Shown one piece after another: positions 1 to 12,200 of a DNA stretch of 64,000 bases. Origin of the DNA: Auriscalpium vulgare (lineage: Eukaryota; Basidiomycota; Agaricomycetes; Russulales; Auriscalpiaceae); assembly GCA_019915015.1 (NCBI GenBank), contig JAHBBC010000018.1, positions 186,001-250,000 on the forward strand. The letters run 5' to 3'. The notes under the pieces were generated by a model. It was not told where the DNA came from, did not search any database, and saw only the letters and a program-made list of their open reading frames with translations. The position numbers and the translations under genes were made by a program. Within the stretch, counting starts at the first letter, position 1, and every line of letters begins with the position of its first letter.

Positions 1-2922
1 ACATGCAGACTCGAATCAGTTATCGATGCAAAACGAGGGCGCGGAATTTTCTCACCGCGGGCGGGCCCAGGAGGGAAACGCGGACATGTGCGCACCGGTG
101 CGGCCGCCCGCTATTAATTGGCGCGAAGGCTTACGTCGCAGGGAAGCGAAGAGCAGAACGGCCACGGAAGATGGAAGGTTGGGCGTTTGCGAGTGGCTTC
201 GAGGTTCGAAAGTCTAGGGTCGGTCGCACCCGCGAGCCTCGTTCTCTGGCCAAGCCTGCAAAAGCGTTCCACGAATACAATGTCATACAACATCTGAAAA
301 AAAAAACTGTTAACCTCAGCTAGCCGTTCTGCGCCACCAACTTCGACGCCGCGCAGGCTCCCACGCGGTGACACCCTGCGCGCGATTGGCACGCCAGCAT
401 GCCAGCGGCCAGAAGACACGGAGACGCAGCCACAGCCCAGACCCTGCAGACTTGACTCACCGCGCGCAATCCTTCCATACATACTTTGCGCACCTCCCAC
501 GCGCGTCGGGGCTGTCTCGGAACGCGCGACGGTTATCGCCGCCTGACGCTGGGCAGACGGGCACGCAGGCACGGGTGGTTTGCCCTTTCTCGCCGCTGTC
601 GGTCGGCGTGCGCAGGCGCGACAGGATATATCAGACGGCCCATTAAGGATTAAGCAAGAACCGCGAGGCCGCCGCCGCGTTTACGTGGGGGGCGGGTGCC
701 GTGCCGTACGACGCCACAGATGGGGATGGGCCTGGGTGGATGGGTGGTAAGTCATGTCCTCGGGAGAACTGCGGAGGAGACAGGCCGTGTGCGCGCGGGG
801 AGCCTGTAGCCAGAAAGTGTAAGTTTAGTTGCGGGAGAGAGCCAGTCGGAGAAATGGGGTGTGCATCCCTGGCGGGCGGACGGCCGAGGCCTGGCGTGAT
901 GACGGTGGCGGCGCGGGTCGCGGAGCTCCAGCGGGGTCTGAAGCGCGCCACACGTGGGCCGGCCAGATGCGGCAGGTGTGGCTCGGCTTGCCTCTCGCTC
1001 TGATGGCCAGCGACAGCGCGAGTGCTCGTCCTGCGCGTCTGATCGTTTCCGTCTTCCAAATCGCTGCCCGCATCGCTGCCCCAGCCTGCCCCATCCAGCG
1101 CCCCGCCGTGCGCAGGCACCAGAAGCCGCCCGCCGCCCCTTCCAGACCGCGTCTTACCGCATCCCCGCGCGGCTGCTCGACGTCCTCCCCGGGCCCAGCG
1201 TGCGCGCCCCACCAGCGCGACGCGCCGGTGCCCAAGCAAAGCCTTTTCGGCGCCCGCGCGCCTGCATATGGCAGCCAGCCCCCCGCGCTGTCAGTTTAGG
1301 CCTTACCTCCGTGGACATCTGCGCGCGCGTCAGAGACCACGGCGCATGACGAGATCACCTCCGCCGGCCGCAGACGCTCGCTGCAGGCAAAGTCCGAGCC
1401 CTCCCCGCTGGCCCAGCTGCCCGCTGCCGCGCGCATGCCGATCCGCTTCAACGTCGCCCCCGGCAGCATCTGTTCTGTGCACCCCAGCGGTGGATGCATG
1501 TCATGGCACGCTGCGCCCATGCGGATCGCACAGCAATCAAGGTTGGCACCGATTGCGTTCGAGGCAGCGCGGGCCCCTGATCAGTCGATCTGCTGGCTGC
1601 CTCGATTGGAGGATGGGGCCCGATCTCGCGTCCCCGGCCCTGGGGGACTGCCTCCGGACTCGGACTCCGCGCGCTCGACGAGGTACGGCGCAGCGCCGTC
1701 CGTCCCCGCACTCCCACACCGGCGCGCAGCGGTCAGTGCGTTGGATCTGCTGTCGCTGTCGCGCGCGAGGCACAGCGGGGCGTGGCGTGGCGCAGCGAGC
1801 AGGATGCGGGGGCAGGCGCGAGCGCGGGCGCAGCGAGATAGCCTGCGAGATGCGCGGCCCGGCGCACGGGAGAGTTCATGACGCGCTGTCGCACTGTCTC
1901 TCTCACCCACCGTCCTGCAGCGCGGCGCAAACCGACGCGCGCGGATGCGTATGAAACGTGCTGTTTGGAAGCAGCGAAGCACTGGAAAAACGCGCGCGTT
2001 TGTGGGGGAGGCGCTCGCGATGGGGGACGATGAGCAGCGCGCGGCCACACGGTGACGTCTGCGCTCGCGACTTAGCGACCAGACGACGGCCTCGTGCCCC
2101 TGGTAGGCGCATGTTGGAGATCATCGTGTATCGATCAGAGTGCGTAGACTTTGCTCATCCTTGCGCTTATCTGCGCGGCGTGCGATTGCCTCGTCGTTTT
2201 CATATCCGGCAGGCTGCGGGACGCGCTTGCCTGCAGGCCTGACGTAGGGTGTGCTGGCACGCAGGGCGGTCCATTGCACGGAAAGTCGCAAATCTCGGGG
2301 GCAGTGGCCTTGTTCCCATGTGGGCCCCAATAAATCAGCGACGATGAGGGAAGAAAAAGTGGTATCGAATGATGGAAGGGGATCTAAATTCTAAATGACT
2401 GGGACGTCCCCGTTCCGCCTTTCGGGCATCCGGGGCTTTCGTCTAGCTGTTCCTGACAGATCCTCTAGATGGGAATGCCATATGTGTGCGACATACGTGG
2501 GCGGACGTAAAGATGGCCTGGGGGGTGTGCTGGCAAGTGCCGGGGGACGGGTACAGCCCCGGTGGAGGACTGTGCTGCTGGGAGTGCCTGTAGGAGATGC
2601 ATTGGCAGCGAAGGAGATGTGTTTTGGGGCGAGCGTGATGTGGCAGCGTGTGCAGATGGTGATGAAGGACGAGCAGATTTGCAGAGCCGAACCGTCGCAC
2701 GAACTGTCACCACGGCCAGACCGCCAGGGGCGTGGACAACCTTCCGCCCAAACAGGTGTTCTATGCATCCTTTTCGCTTTTCTGCATCTGCAATAATGGC
2801 CCTCCCGACATATATCCAGCCCTCCGAGCCTCAAATACCCCCCGCGCGACTCGCCCAATCCGCTGCTCCCGTCCCCTCGTGCCCCGCCCCCCGTCCCCAT
2901 TACCACATCCCATCCCACCGCC
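1..2922. other. gene-free GC-rich stretch upstream of the Zn2Cys6 gene
   Basis: Overlapping long open frames occur on both strands here, as expected in GC-rich DNA. None shows a recognisable domain or a convincing chain of exons. The last few hundred bases probably hold the promoter and 5' UTR of the regulator that starts at 2923. Nothing else was identified. Confidence 0.4.
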
Positions 2923-4376
2923 ATGGACCCGCAATTCGAGGCCACTCCGCTCAGCCTCAAGGGCGAGATGCTCGACTTTGACTTTTCCATCGACATGGAC
3001 CACCGCAAGCGTCGTCGCAACCGGACGACCCAGTCCTGCCTCAACTGCCACACTTCCAAGCGCAAGGTATGTCTGCCCGCCGTCCCGCGCGCCCTCGGAC
3101 GCCGTCTGACCCGCCGCACACCACAGTGCGACAGGAAGCGGCCATGCCAGCGTTGCATCCAGCTCGGCCTCGTGCGTCCCTTCCCCGCGCGATCAGCATC
3201 CCCACGTCTGACCCGCTTCCCCGCAGACCGGGCTGTGTGTCTACGAGATCGACGACCCGTCCATCAGGTGCGCGGCCCCCTGCAGATCGTCGCGCGCATC
3301 GCTGACCCCACCCACCGCAGAGACGACCCCAATGTCGACGAGGGCACGCGTCTGCGCAACCGCATCGCCGAGCTCGAGAGCCTCGTGCGCGAGCTGCGCG
3401 GTGAGCCCCCTCCCTCTCCCCGCGCGCGCCGTCCACTCACGCATCACCCCCACCAGGCAAGCCGCACCCGCGCTGGGCCGACGCCAACTTCTGCGACGGC
3501 GACCCGAACGAGAAGTGGCACTCGCGCGCGTCCAAGCGGCCGCCGCACATGCGCCTGAACCTGCAGCGCCGGCGGGGCTCCGACTACGACGACGCCGCCG
3601 CGGGGCCCACGCCCATCAAGGCCGAGCCCGGCGGCGACATGGCGCAGGCGCAGTTCCCGTACCGCTTCTCGACGTCGCCCGACTCGGCCGGCGCGTCGCC
3701 GTACCACGCGTACCCGCCCGCCGCCGCGCCGCCGTACCACGAGCACCACCTGCAGTACGGCGCGGGCTCGTCCGGCGAGGGCTCCGGCTCGTCGTCGTAC
3801 AGCCCGTACACGCAGACGCCCGCCGCCGCCGCGTACGCGTACCGCGCGCACGCGTGCAGCGACGTGCGCGGCGACGCCGCGTTCTGCCCGTGCGGCGCGA
3901 ACCCCGCCGCGGGCCACTCGATGGCCGCGCTCGTGCAGCAGCTGCGCCACGCGCTCAACGTCCTGCGCGGGCTGCCCGAGCACTCCGGGCACGCGTGCGC
4001 GATCATGCAGCGCGTGCAGGAGCTCAACGACCTGCTGCAGTAAGCCCATCTCACGCGCTTCACGTTGCTGCGCAGGTTCTGATGCGCGCGCGCGCGCACC
4101 CGCAGGCCCCCGGAGGGGTACTCGTCCGCAAGCGACGGCATGCCCTCGGGCGGCTCGTACGAGTCGCTCTCGACACCGCCCGACAGCGACGTCATGACCC
4201 CGCTCTCGTCCGCCGAGGCCGCGCCCATCCGCACCGCGCAGCTGCAGGAGTGGCACGCGCTCTCCCAGACGCAGGGCAGCGCGTACAACCCGTATTTCCC
4301 GCCGCTGCCGCCGCCCGAGCGCAGCACGTTCCCGAAGGACATCGACGTGGACTACCACACCCATGGCGTCATCTGA
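2923..4376 (+). CDS. Zn2Cys6 fungal-type transcription factor, 6 exons, 387 aa
   Basis: Predicted nuclear DNA-binding regulator. Exons read as 2923-3066, 3127-3171, 3227-3267, 3321-3400, 3457-4039 and 4106-4376; all junctions are GT-AG and the total is 388 codons with the stop. A basic stretch (residues 28-34, HRKRRRNR region) precedes a complete zinc cluster with cysteines at about 39, 42, 49, 55, 58 and 67, spacing C-x2-C-x6-C-x5-C-x2-C-x8-C. The cluster is split by introns 1 and 2. A short leucine-containing helix follows (RNRIAELESLVRELRG), a likely dimerisation coiled coil. The rest is Ser/Pro/Ala/Tyr-rich and low in complexity, apart from a small Cys-containing helical stretch at nt 3855-4040. 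No fungal-specific MHR domain is visible. Targets cannot be inferred. The start is the ATG just before the conserved acidic N-terminus; no competing upstream ATG fits better. Confidence 0.88.
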
Positions 4377-4849
4377 GCGCAGAGTGCCTGCCTCGTGCGT
4401 GGCGGACGGGCCGTGCGGTGTGCTTCCCCATCTTCTCCCTTCTGAACCTCTTTTCTGCGAAGGCGCGCGCGACCCAGCCCCCTCCAGAAGGGGCCGCGCG
4501 GGTCATCACGGTATTTTTGCATATCACGTACCGTATCTCGCAGTGCCTGCCCCCGGGCTCGGGGGGCGCCTCCACCCATGCAGTCCCCTCCTCGACTCAT
4601 ACCCTTTTTCCCACTCAAAAGTCCCGAGTGCCCCGCGCGTCTGTTCGCGAATTTATCCGTTCGATGCATCATGCTCCTGATTCCTGGGTCCCCGAGCGCC
4701 CCGTCGTCGCTTGCTCTGCTCTCATCTTGTTGACGCATGTTTGTTATGTTCTTGGAAGCGTGCTTACGGACTTCATACATACATTACACACCGATACGGC
4801 TGCGCCCGTAATGCCACTAATGTAATACCCACGCATTCTCGCTGCAAAG
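4377..4849. other. convergent intergenic region (3' UTRs)
   Basis: This 473-bp stretch lies between the stop codon of the zinc-cluster gene (+) and the stop codon of the TANGO2-like gene (-). The two genes converge, so it should contain both 3' ends. No separate gene was seen. Confidence 0.5.
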
Positions 4850-6082
4850 CTATCTCTGCGCTGTCACCGGCACCTCCAGCCCCAGCGCTGGCTGCAACTC
4901 CAAATTAAAGCGGTACTCGCGCTGCCGGGACGCGTCGCCCAGGCTGACCGCGCCCGACGCGTCGAGCTGCCACATGTCCCTCTCGATGAACAGCGCACGC
5001 CCGTCCCGGCGGATGAGCACGACCGTCGCGAGCCGCGTGCCGTACCAGTGCGCCGCGGCGTCGGGGGGCACGCGCATCGTCAGCGGCGCGACGTGCACGG
5101 TGTTCTTCAGCTCGGAGCGATCTCGGGGTGGAGTCGACGACCGCGCGCTGCACAAAAAAAAAGGAGGCACAAGCCCGCCGGTCAGCGGGGGTGACATCGC
5201 GGAGGGAAGACGCGCAGAACAAGGGGTGGAGGACACGGCTCCATAGCGAGTTAGCGGGTGCGCGAGCCTCGCTGGCCCGGCCAAAACAGAGTGACGGACA
5301 CCCACGTCAGGAGGGCGAACAGTTCGGCGGCGAGTTGTTCGTCTGTTGCGTCCGGCGAGATCGCATGCAGTATGCTATTCAAGGCCGTGGTTCCGTGCAC
5401 AACTTTGGGCCACGCATCCGCGCCCTGCCCATCAATGCCGTTAGACATGCCCCCGCACGCCCGCTCGGGCCCGGTGAGCGACCGCGCCGCGAGCCTCCCG
5501 CCGCCGCCAAAGTTCGACACGAACTGCGCGTCGAACGACAGCGCGCCGCCGGCGGGCACCGTGGGCGCGAGCAGCAGCAGGTTGAAGCCCGCGTACGCGG
5601 TGTGCGCGTTCTCTGCGAGCAGGTCTGCGACCTCCGTGTCCAGGTCCATGCTGCCTGTCGGCGCGAGCAGCACGGATGACACCAGCGCGCCGCGCGACGA
5701 CGCGTACGCCGCGCCAGGCTCGGTGATGTTGGTCCTAGAGACTGGGTTCATTCATCGTTCACGGGGGCGGGAGGGCGCGGGCCCCGATGCGACGCTTACA
5801 GGAGGGCGAGCCTGCCGGCCCGCGAGAGGCCAAACCATGTGCCCCCCGCCTGGAGGTCGCGGCCCGCGAGCACGCGCCCAGAGTCGTCGTCCGCGCCGAG
5901 CACGGTGGGCGCGAACGAGTGGAAGTGCGCCGGCGCGGTGGGGCGCGCGAGGTCCTCGTCCCGGTTGGTGCAGAGGATGCTGCCGCCACGGTCCGCGATC
6001 AGCGGAGGAGGGAGACGGACACGAAAGGGACCGCTCACAGCGCGTACGCGGGGTGCGTCAGGGACCAGAAGCCGACACACAT
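4850..6082 (-). CDS. TANGO2/NRDE family protein, 4 exons, 316 aa
   Basis: Member of the TANGO2 (NRDE, DUF833) family. Animal members are linked to lipid and haem handling and to Golgi/mitochondrial function; the biochemical role in fungi is not settled. Exons read on the minus strand as 6039-6082, 5800-5979, 5306-5734 and 4850-5147, giving 317 codons with the stop and no frame break. The N-terminus begins MCVGFWSLTHPAYAL and runs through the splice into ILCTNRDED, so the family signature NRDE and the catalytic-type second-position Cys are both present. The sequence AGGTWFGLSRAGRLALLTN matches the conserved block after it. The C-terminal part (YGTRLATVVLIRRDGRALFIERDM, nt about 4970-5060) resembles the family's closing beta strands. 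The length is close to that of other members. It converges with the zinc-cluster gene upstream. Confidence 0.86.
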
Positions 6083-7531
6083 CTCTGTGTTCTGTTCGGA
6101 AAAGGCAGGGGGGCTTGTGTAGGTGAGAGCGCCGCGACAGATTGGGATCGCCGCGTCCGCGCTGGACAAAGTGTATAGCCTGAAAGCGTGATGGACACGG
6201 GAGGTCGGTGGACTGAGGGGAGAACAAAAGGTTAAGTGACTGCATGAGAGCCCGTAAGAAGGTAGACTGATCTCCGCGCGCGGTGCGCCCCCGCTCGCGC
6301 ACGCAGAGGTGTGTCAGCTCGGTGTTGCAGCTGTCAATCAGGGCTCGAGGGACAATCGCACTCACTCGGCTGATGAGTTCCGGGAAACGGCAAGAAATGG
6401 AAGATGAGAAAGACAATGTAGCGGGAATGTTGACGAGCTGAGCACAAGGGCGGCGGCGGGACCCCGGACGATGGGATTCCCAACGGCGACCTGCCAATCC
6501 CATGAACATTCACCCTCCCGAGGTAGGGCCTAGTCGCCAGTCTAGGAGACCGTATGAGCCGAGACGTCTTTGTGGACTGAAAACATCCTGTGTTGAAGGT
6601 GAGCAGAAGCAGATCGAGTTTCCCGGGCTTACCGGCCGGCGCTGACAAAGCCTCACCTCCATGTAAAGCAAGTCTGGGGCAAAAACTACGCGCCATATGG
6701 CCGAAAACTGCCCAGTTATCTTCAGGATTCTTGCAGGCGGGATAATTGGCTGTTCAGGGTCCTCCTGCCGTCGTCGCTTCGGATGGCTTGTCTGCCGTGG
6801 TGAGCGTACGTGTCACTCTGCTCTCTTCTCCCATCTGATGCACCAGTTAATGGCAGTCTACAGTCTTTCTCGTACGCCTTGTCATCGCAGATCCGCTTCC
6901 GCTCTTGCATCTCATCATTGGGACCTTTGCAACGCTGCACAATCGAGGCGAATTGACTTTTTCGACAGGATAGGCAGAGGCACCGCCCAGTCACTACCTC
7001 ACTCTGCTGAGGCGCCTTCCTGATTGTGCTCGTACTGAGTTGTCGCTGCGCAGGTTCTCTTTCATCTCCGAGGTCGCGCTGGCTGTGCCGCTGCCGCTTG
7101 GTGGGCGGAATTCGGCTCGACTCCGTTGTACAAATCGTCTAGCTGGCGTCGCTTTTCTTCGGGGAACGACTATATCTGGGCATGCCAGCAGCGCGATCCA
7201 CAGTCTCATCCGCCGTTTGCTTACTCTAGTATGGCACCTGTCAAGGGGCTGCATTTACCATTCTGTTAACCTTGCGAGCCCCGACTTCCGGACTTAATCC
7301 ATAGAGCCCTGGTGCAACGACCGTGAGTGCGTGCGCCAATTCAATTTTGGCACGACAGCTCAAGTGAACACCGCCGTCGCGGAGCCGCCATTTGATTCGT
7401 CCCAGCGTTCCTTCGGCCGACACCCCTGGGACTGACAGGCGGCGGAGGAAGCGCGCCTGCACATCCGTCAGCTCGGACACTTATAACCGAGGTAGCCCCC
7501 CGCCCGGCGCGCTGCAACAGGAATTCCCAGA
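6083..7531. other. divergent intergenic region
   Basis: About 1.45 kb lie between the start of the TANGO2-like gene (-) and the start of the WSC gene (+), so both promoters should be here. Short open frames exist, but none has a recognisable domain, signal peptide or exon chain. Confidence 0.4.
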
Positions 7532-9131
7532 ATGGCCTTGCTGGCAGCACTATCTCTGCTTGTCATGGTAAGCACCTCAGCGCAACGGCTCTGTGCTCTC
7601 CTGACAACGGACGAACTGGAGCAGTTCTCTCCGCACGCGCTCGGCGGACACGCCCTCCTCGAGCACCGGCAGGCACCTCCACAGACATGGACGTTTGAAG
7701 GCTGCTACACGTCCGCATGAAGCCCCTTCCTTGCTGCCTTCCCAGCTCACACGCCCGTCGGATCAGGGACACTGCGTCCGCGCGAACGCTCGCGGACGCC
7801 ACATTCTCCAGCAGTACGTCCATGAGCGTCGAAGCGTGCTCTGCGTTCTGCGAGGCGGACGCGCATGTGTATGCCGGCGTGGAGTTCGGTCGGCAATGCT
7901 GTAAGGCTTCGAGAAAACTTGCATGCAAGTGGCTGATGGTGGTGGTGGTGGTGGTGGGAATCTCCAGTCTGCGACTATGCGCTCCAGAACCCGGGGACTC
8001 CGACAAGTCTGGAAGAGTGCAACCTCCCATGCAGCGGAAATGGTTCCGAGACGTGCGGTGCCGCGAACAGGATCAATTTGTACTGGAACGGACAGTCTGG
8101 ACCCTCCATACTGCCACCGCTGCAACTCGGGGACGATCATTGGGAATACGCAGGCTGCTATACGTGTGTCTATGCAGCATTTCTCCCTCGACCATCGATC
8201 TGAAATATCATACAGTGATGATACCAATGCACGCACTCTCCCCCATTTGGCGCCAACTACAAGAGACCAAATATCAAACGCTGAAGAGGTGAACTGCGTA
8301 ATCGCGTGCGATGCCCTCGGTTACTACTTCGCCGGGGTCGAATTCGGCACAGAGTGCTGTGCGTGCTTTGTGATCCTGCTGCGTTCCATAGCTGATCTAG
8401 TTCCTAGGGTGTGGCAACGAAATCGGCTCCGGCGGTGTCCTCGCACCGGACAGCGATTGTCACTACGTCTGCGCGGGGGACCCAACGCACAGCGAGTTCT
8501 GTGGGGGGCGCGAGCGACTGACCGTCTTCCACAAGGATATCTGCGTCGACTCATCCGTCGCGCACTTCTGGCTCATCGCCTTTTTCAACCCGGAGCCGCC
8601 GACGAGCCCCATCGGTCGCTACCTCATTCTCAGCCCGTCGGAGGACGGGTACTCTGTGCTGACTGTACGCGACTCATCAGCAGTGGCGGGCTATCGACTG
8701 ACGAACTTTACCTCCAGGCCAACCTTTGTGATGAATGCTGCGGTGTCGGCATTGAGCTCGACATCACGGACAGGACACTAACGGCGGAGGGCAGCCCCGT
8801 GCTAGGGGCCCTGCCGCTGCGCGATGGCGAGTCGCCCGTGTTCTCCGCCGGCCAGCCCGCTCTACAGAATTACTGCTCCACGGTGAGCCGTGCTTCTGTG
8901 CGCTGTTGTTTGTAAACCACTCATGATGATGGGCTGCAGCAACTGGACCCGCAATCGGTGCCGCTGCTCGCTGGGAACGGGCGTTCAGACGAGTGGGCGC
9001 TTTGCCCGAACACCACGGCCGGAGGGAGGCTGGACGTCGTATTTGCGCCTATCGCGAATCACCCGCACTATGCGGCGGCTGACTGCACGAATGTATTCAT
9101 GCAAACTGTGTCTTCGCCGAACGACTGCTAG
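7532..9131 (+). CDS. secreted protein with two WSC domains (copy 1), apparent frame break
   Basis: Probable cell-wall or extracellular carbohydrate-binding protein. Exons read as 7532-7567, 7625-7710, 7767-7900, 7968-8163, 8216-8358, 8408-about 8885 and about 8939-9131. The N-terminus (MALLAALSLLVM) is hydrophobic and signal-like. The first WSC domain runs from WTFEGCYT through GVEFGRQCFC to ETCGAANRINLYW. The second runs from WEYAGCYT through GVEFGTECWC to EFCGGRERLTVF. Both keep the cysteine framework typical of WSC modules. A family-specific C-terminal region follows (GVGIELDITD ... VFAPIANHPHY) and ends in NDC. In exon 6 the reading frame changes near 8740: the upstream frame reads FVMNAAV and the downstream frame reads CCGVGIELD. 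This suggests a 1-bp indel, or decay, at that point. The last 103 coding bases lie inside a 265-bp duplication that flanks the neighbouring LINE. A paralogue lies at 44822-46437. Confidence 0.75.
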
Positions 9132-9293
9132 CCTCTCACCTTCATTGAATCCTCTTTGGTTCCAAGCTGGTTTAATCTCGGCATGTCGTGTCTTTTTGAA
9201 GGCCCTCCCGCGTCCGAGGGGATTTATTATTACCAGCATGTGGTGCTGTGTTTGCTCTATGATATGTCTGACAACCGTCGAGATCTCTACCAA
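9029..9293. repeat. 265-bp direct repeat, left copy, flanking the LINE
   Basis: This segment is repeated by eye without mismatch at 15693-15957, with a constant offset of 6664 bp. It begins inside the last exon of the WSC gene and ends with CTACCAA, after which the two copies diverge at once. The LINE occupies exactly the space between the copies, so this behaves as an extremely long target-site duplication. Confidence 0.9.
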
Positions 9294-12200
9294 CTCGGCG
9301 CACGCGGCGCCATACGGGACATTACTGTACGTGGGCCCCCCGCCCCGCGCTCGCCCGGGATAAGACGAGGTTGGAACGAAGGCGCCGTGACTGATGGGGA
9401 GGGAAAACAGACACCGGATGGACAAAGCATGGAGGGGGTGACGCTGTGTGAGGGAGGCGTGAAGGTGGTGTGATGGAGGGAACGGCGAGTGGAGGCGTTG
9501 GGGTGATGCGAGGGGGAGAGATGAGTGGCGGGGATATGTATAGTACCAGGACCTTCTATACCCTTCCTTCCTTCCCATCCTATATCGACATCCCATAGAG
9601 CCCGGCGGTCGTCAACCGGGGCAGTAAAAAACCCCGGTGGGGAAAAAGCCTCCGATCTCGCGCTATTCCTTCCCCTACCCGTCCTACAAACATGCGGATG
9701 CGCTTGCGTGCGTATCTTGACAACACCGAGATAGGCGTATACGCGCGCGATGAGCGCGCAAAGCGTCGAGTGTGCGTGAGGGTGCCGGTGGGCGCACGAA
9801 GGGTACTAAATGAGGACGATGCGGCCGAGCGTCGAGCTCAATTATCAGGACGCAGGTTGAGCTCACCGTAGTTCGTGAAACGACCTGTAGCTTGTACGTA
9901 TCGAAGCACGGCGATAAGTGCCTTGGGCGACGAGAGGAGGAAACTGAGGTCCTGCGCCTTGCGGCGCCATTGATGCTGCATGATCCGTCGTTCATGTCGA
10001 TGAGCGCGACAGTCAAGGAGGTAATGTCGGACGTCCTCGGAGGCGTGACGACACGACGGACATCGAGGCGAAGTAATCTTTCCAATGCGGTGGAGGTGTT
10101 TGTTGAGCGGGATATGGCCGGTGCGAAGCTGGAAAAGTAAGCTGCTATGTGCGCGCGTGAGTTGCGGGTTGTCGATGAGCTTGAGGAACCGATTGGAAGG
10201 CATGGAGGGGTCGATGCGCGCATAACGGGCAAAGCGGGGTGAGGCCTTCCAGGCTTCCGCCCAACGCCGGTTGAGGGTTGCGTGATGTTCTTGTCGGATA
10301 GCGGATGCGCTGCGCGGTAGCCCGTCACGCAGAATCTCCGGGAGCCGGCGCCGCGCACTGGAGGCGCCAGCAGCTGCGGCTTTCGCTTCAACGTCAGCTA
10401 GTTCGTTACCCTCCAGGTCCTCGTGTCCGGGCACCCAACGCAAAGTGAGTGTGAAGCCGCGACGGCGAGTCTTCTTGAGCGAAATGGCTGAGGAGACGAA
10501 GGCGGTGGCGAGGTACTGCCCAGGCCTCGAGGTGCGTGTGCGCAGCGCGCGGAGCGTGGCTTGATTGTCGACGCTGATGGCCGTAGACCGGTTGGCGTTG
10601 TCTTCCGTGCGGAGGAGCTCAACTGCAAGAAGGAGACCAACATATTCAGCCTCGTAGACCGTGTGATCGGAGACTTTACCCAGGTGATACCGCAGAATCC
10701 GCGGGCGGCAGCCGTCGCGCAGCAGCACGGCTGCGGCACCGACCTTTCCGTCGCACGCCGAGCCGTCCGAATAAACCCTGATGTATTCCCGTGCGTTGTG
10801 GTCTGTTTCGATGGCGGCCTCTCGGGAGGGGTCGATGTGGATGGTGAAGGGCAAGGAGGTACCGGGCCGGCCGCGGACCGCCGGAATCGTCTCGACGACG
10901 TCGGGGTGGAGACGATAGATGTGGAAAAGGTGATGAATGGGCGAGCGATGGGACCGGACGTAGCGGTTGGCACATCGTTTAACGAGCGGATTGAGTGGGT
11001 GTTCCTGGGGGAGTGTGCAGAGTCGCACAGCCGCGCGATGACACGCCTTGTCGACCGCGAGTTCCATGGGCAAGATGTGGGCGTGAGCATCGAGGGCGTC
11101 CGTCGGAGACGAGCGCAGGCCTCCCGTAATTGCTATGGTGCCGATGCGCTGAACGCGTGCGAGCGAGCGAATAGCCGTGACGGATCCCATCTTGCGTGCT
11201 CCGGTGCCGTGGATCGGGGTGCACCACGTGTCCACCGCATACAGCATCTTGGGTAGGGCGACGGCTATGTAGAGGCGACGGGCGTAAGCCGGTGTCAGCC
11301 CATGAGCAGAGGTTGCGAGACGACGTAGCTGGTTAGTCCACTGCGTGCCCTTACGCACGGCATACTGAGTCTGGGCTGCCCAGTTGAGGTGTTGGTCAAG
11401 GATAACGCCGAGGTATTTCGTAGTGGTCGAAGGAGGGATAGTACATATGGGCAGGACAAGCGGTGCGCGCTGCTTGGTGCTTTGCGGGACTGCGAAGTCG
11501 ATGAGCGCGAGTTTGCTGAACTCGAAGCGTGAGTTGTGAGCGAGGGACCAGTCAACTGCACCGTCGGTGCGCGTCATCATGTCCCGCAGAATCCGGTGTG
11601 TCGCCGTAAAGTCGTCCCCTGTCGCAAAAATGATGGCGTCGTCAACAAAAGCCATGGCCGCCTCGTCCCTGCCACGAGGGATATCAAGTATACCAGCGTT
11701 GTAGTACAGATACAACGCCATCGATAGCGGGTCACCTTGACCAATACCATTGTCGATGTTGATTATGCCTGACATGTAATCGTCGAATCGCAGCGACGTG
11801 CGCCTGTGCGTTAGCATCCGGTGGACGAAGTCGATTAGCACCCCGGGCACGCGACGCGCGCGCATGTTATGCAGCAGCCGGTCAGTGACAGCGTTGGGGA
11901 AAGCCCCTTCGATATCCAAAAAGAGAGCGGATACCACCTTACCCTGGCGCCATGCGTTCTTGATCTTCTGTATGAGTAGGTGTACAGCGTCGGTAGTGGT
12001 GCGGCCGGGACGTCCGCCAAAGTGCGTGGGCGGCAACAGAGCGTGACGTTCACCTATGGAGGTCAGCTGCTCTGCGACGATGGAGGTCAGTAACTTGCAC
12101 GTGGTGTTGAGCAGAGCGATGGGCCTATAGGCCTTCGGGACGTCGTAGCGTGGCTTCCCAGGCTTGCGAAGGACAACTGTTGTGAATTCGCGCCAGGGGT

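Noticed and set aside
643..1954. Several long overlapping open frames at the left end
   Set aside because: They appear in many frames on both strands, are low in complexity, and reflect high GC content with few stops.
7936..7957. GGT trinucleotide run in the first WSC gene
   Set aside because: It lies in an intron and is an ordinary short microsatellite.
9838..10140. Plus-strand open frames inside the LINE (for example 10561-11256 and 14254-15081)
   Set aside because: They are antisense shadows of the 1891-codon LINE frame and have no domain of their own.
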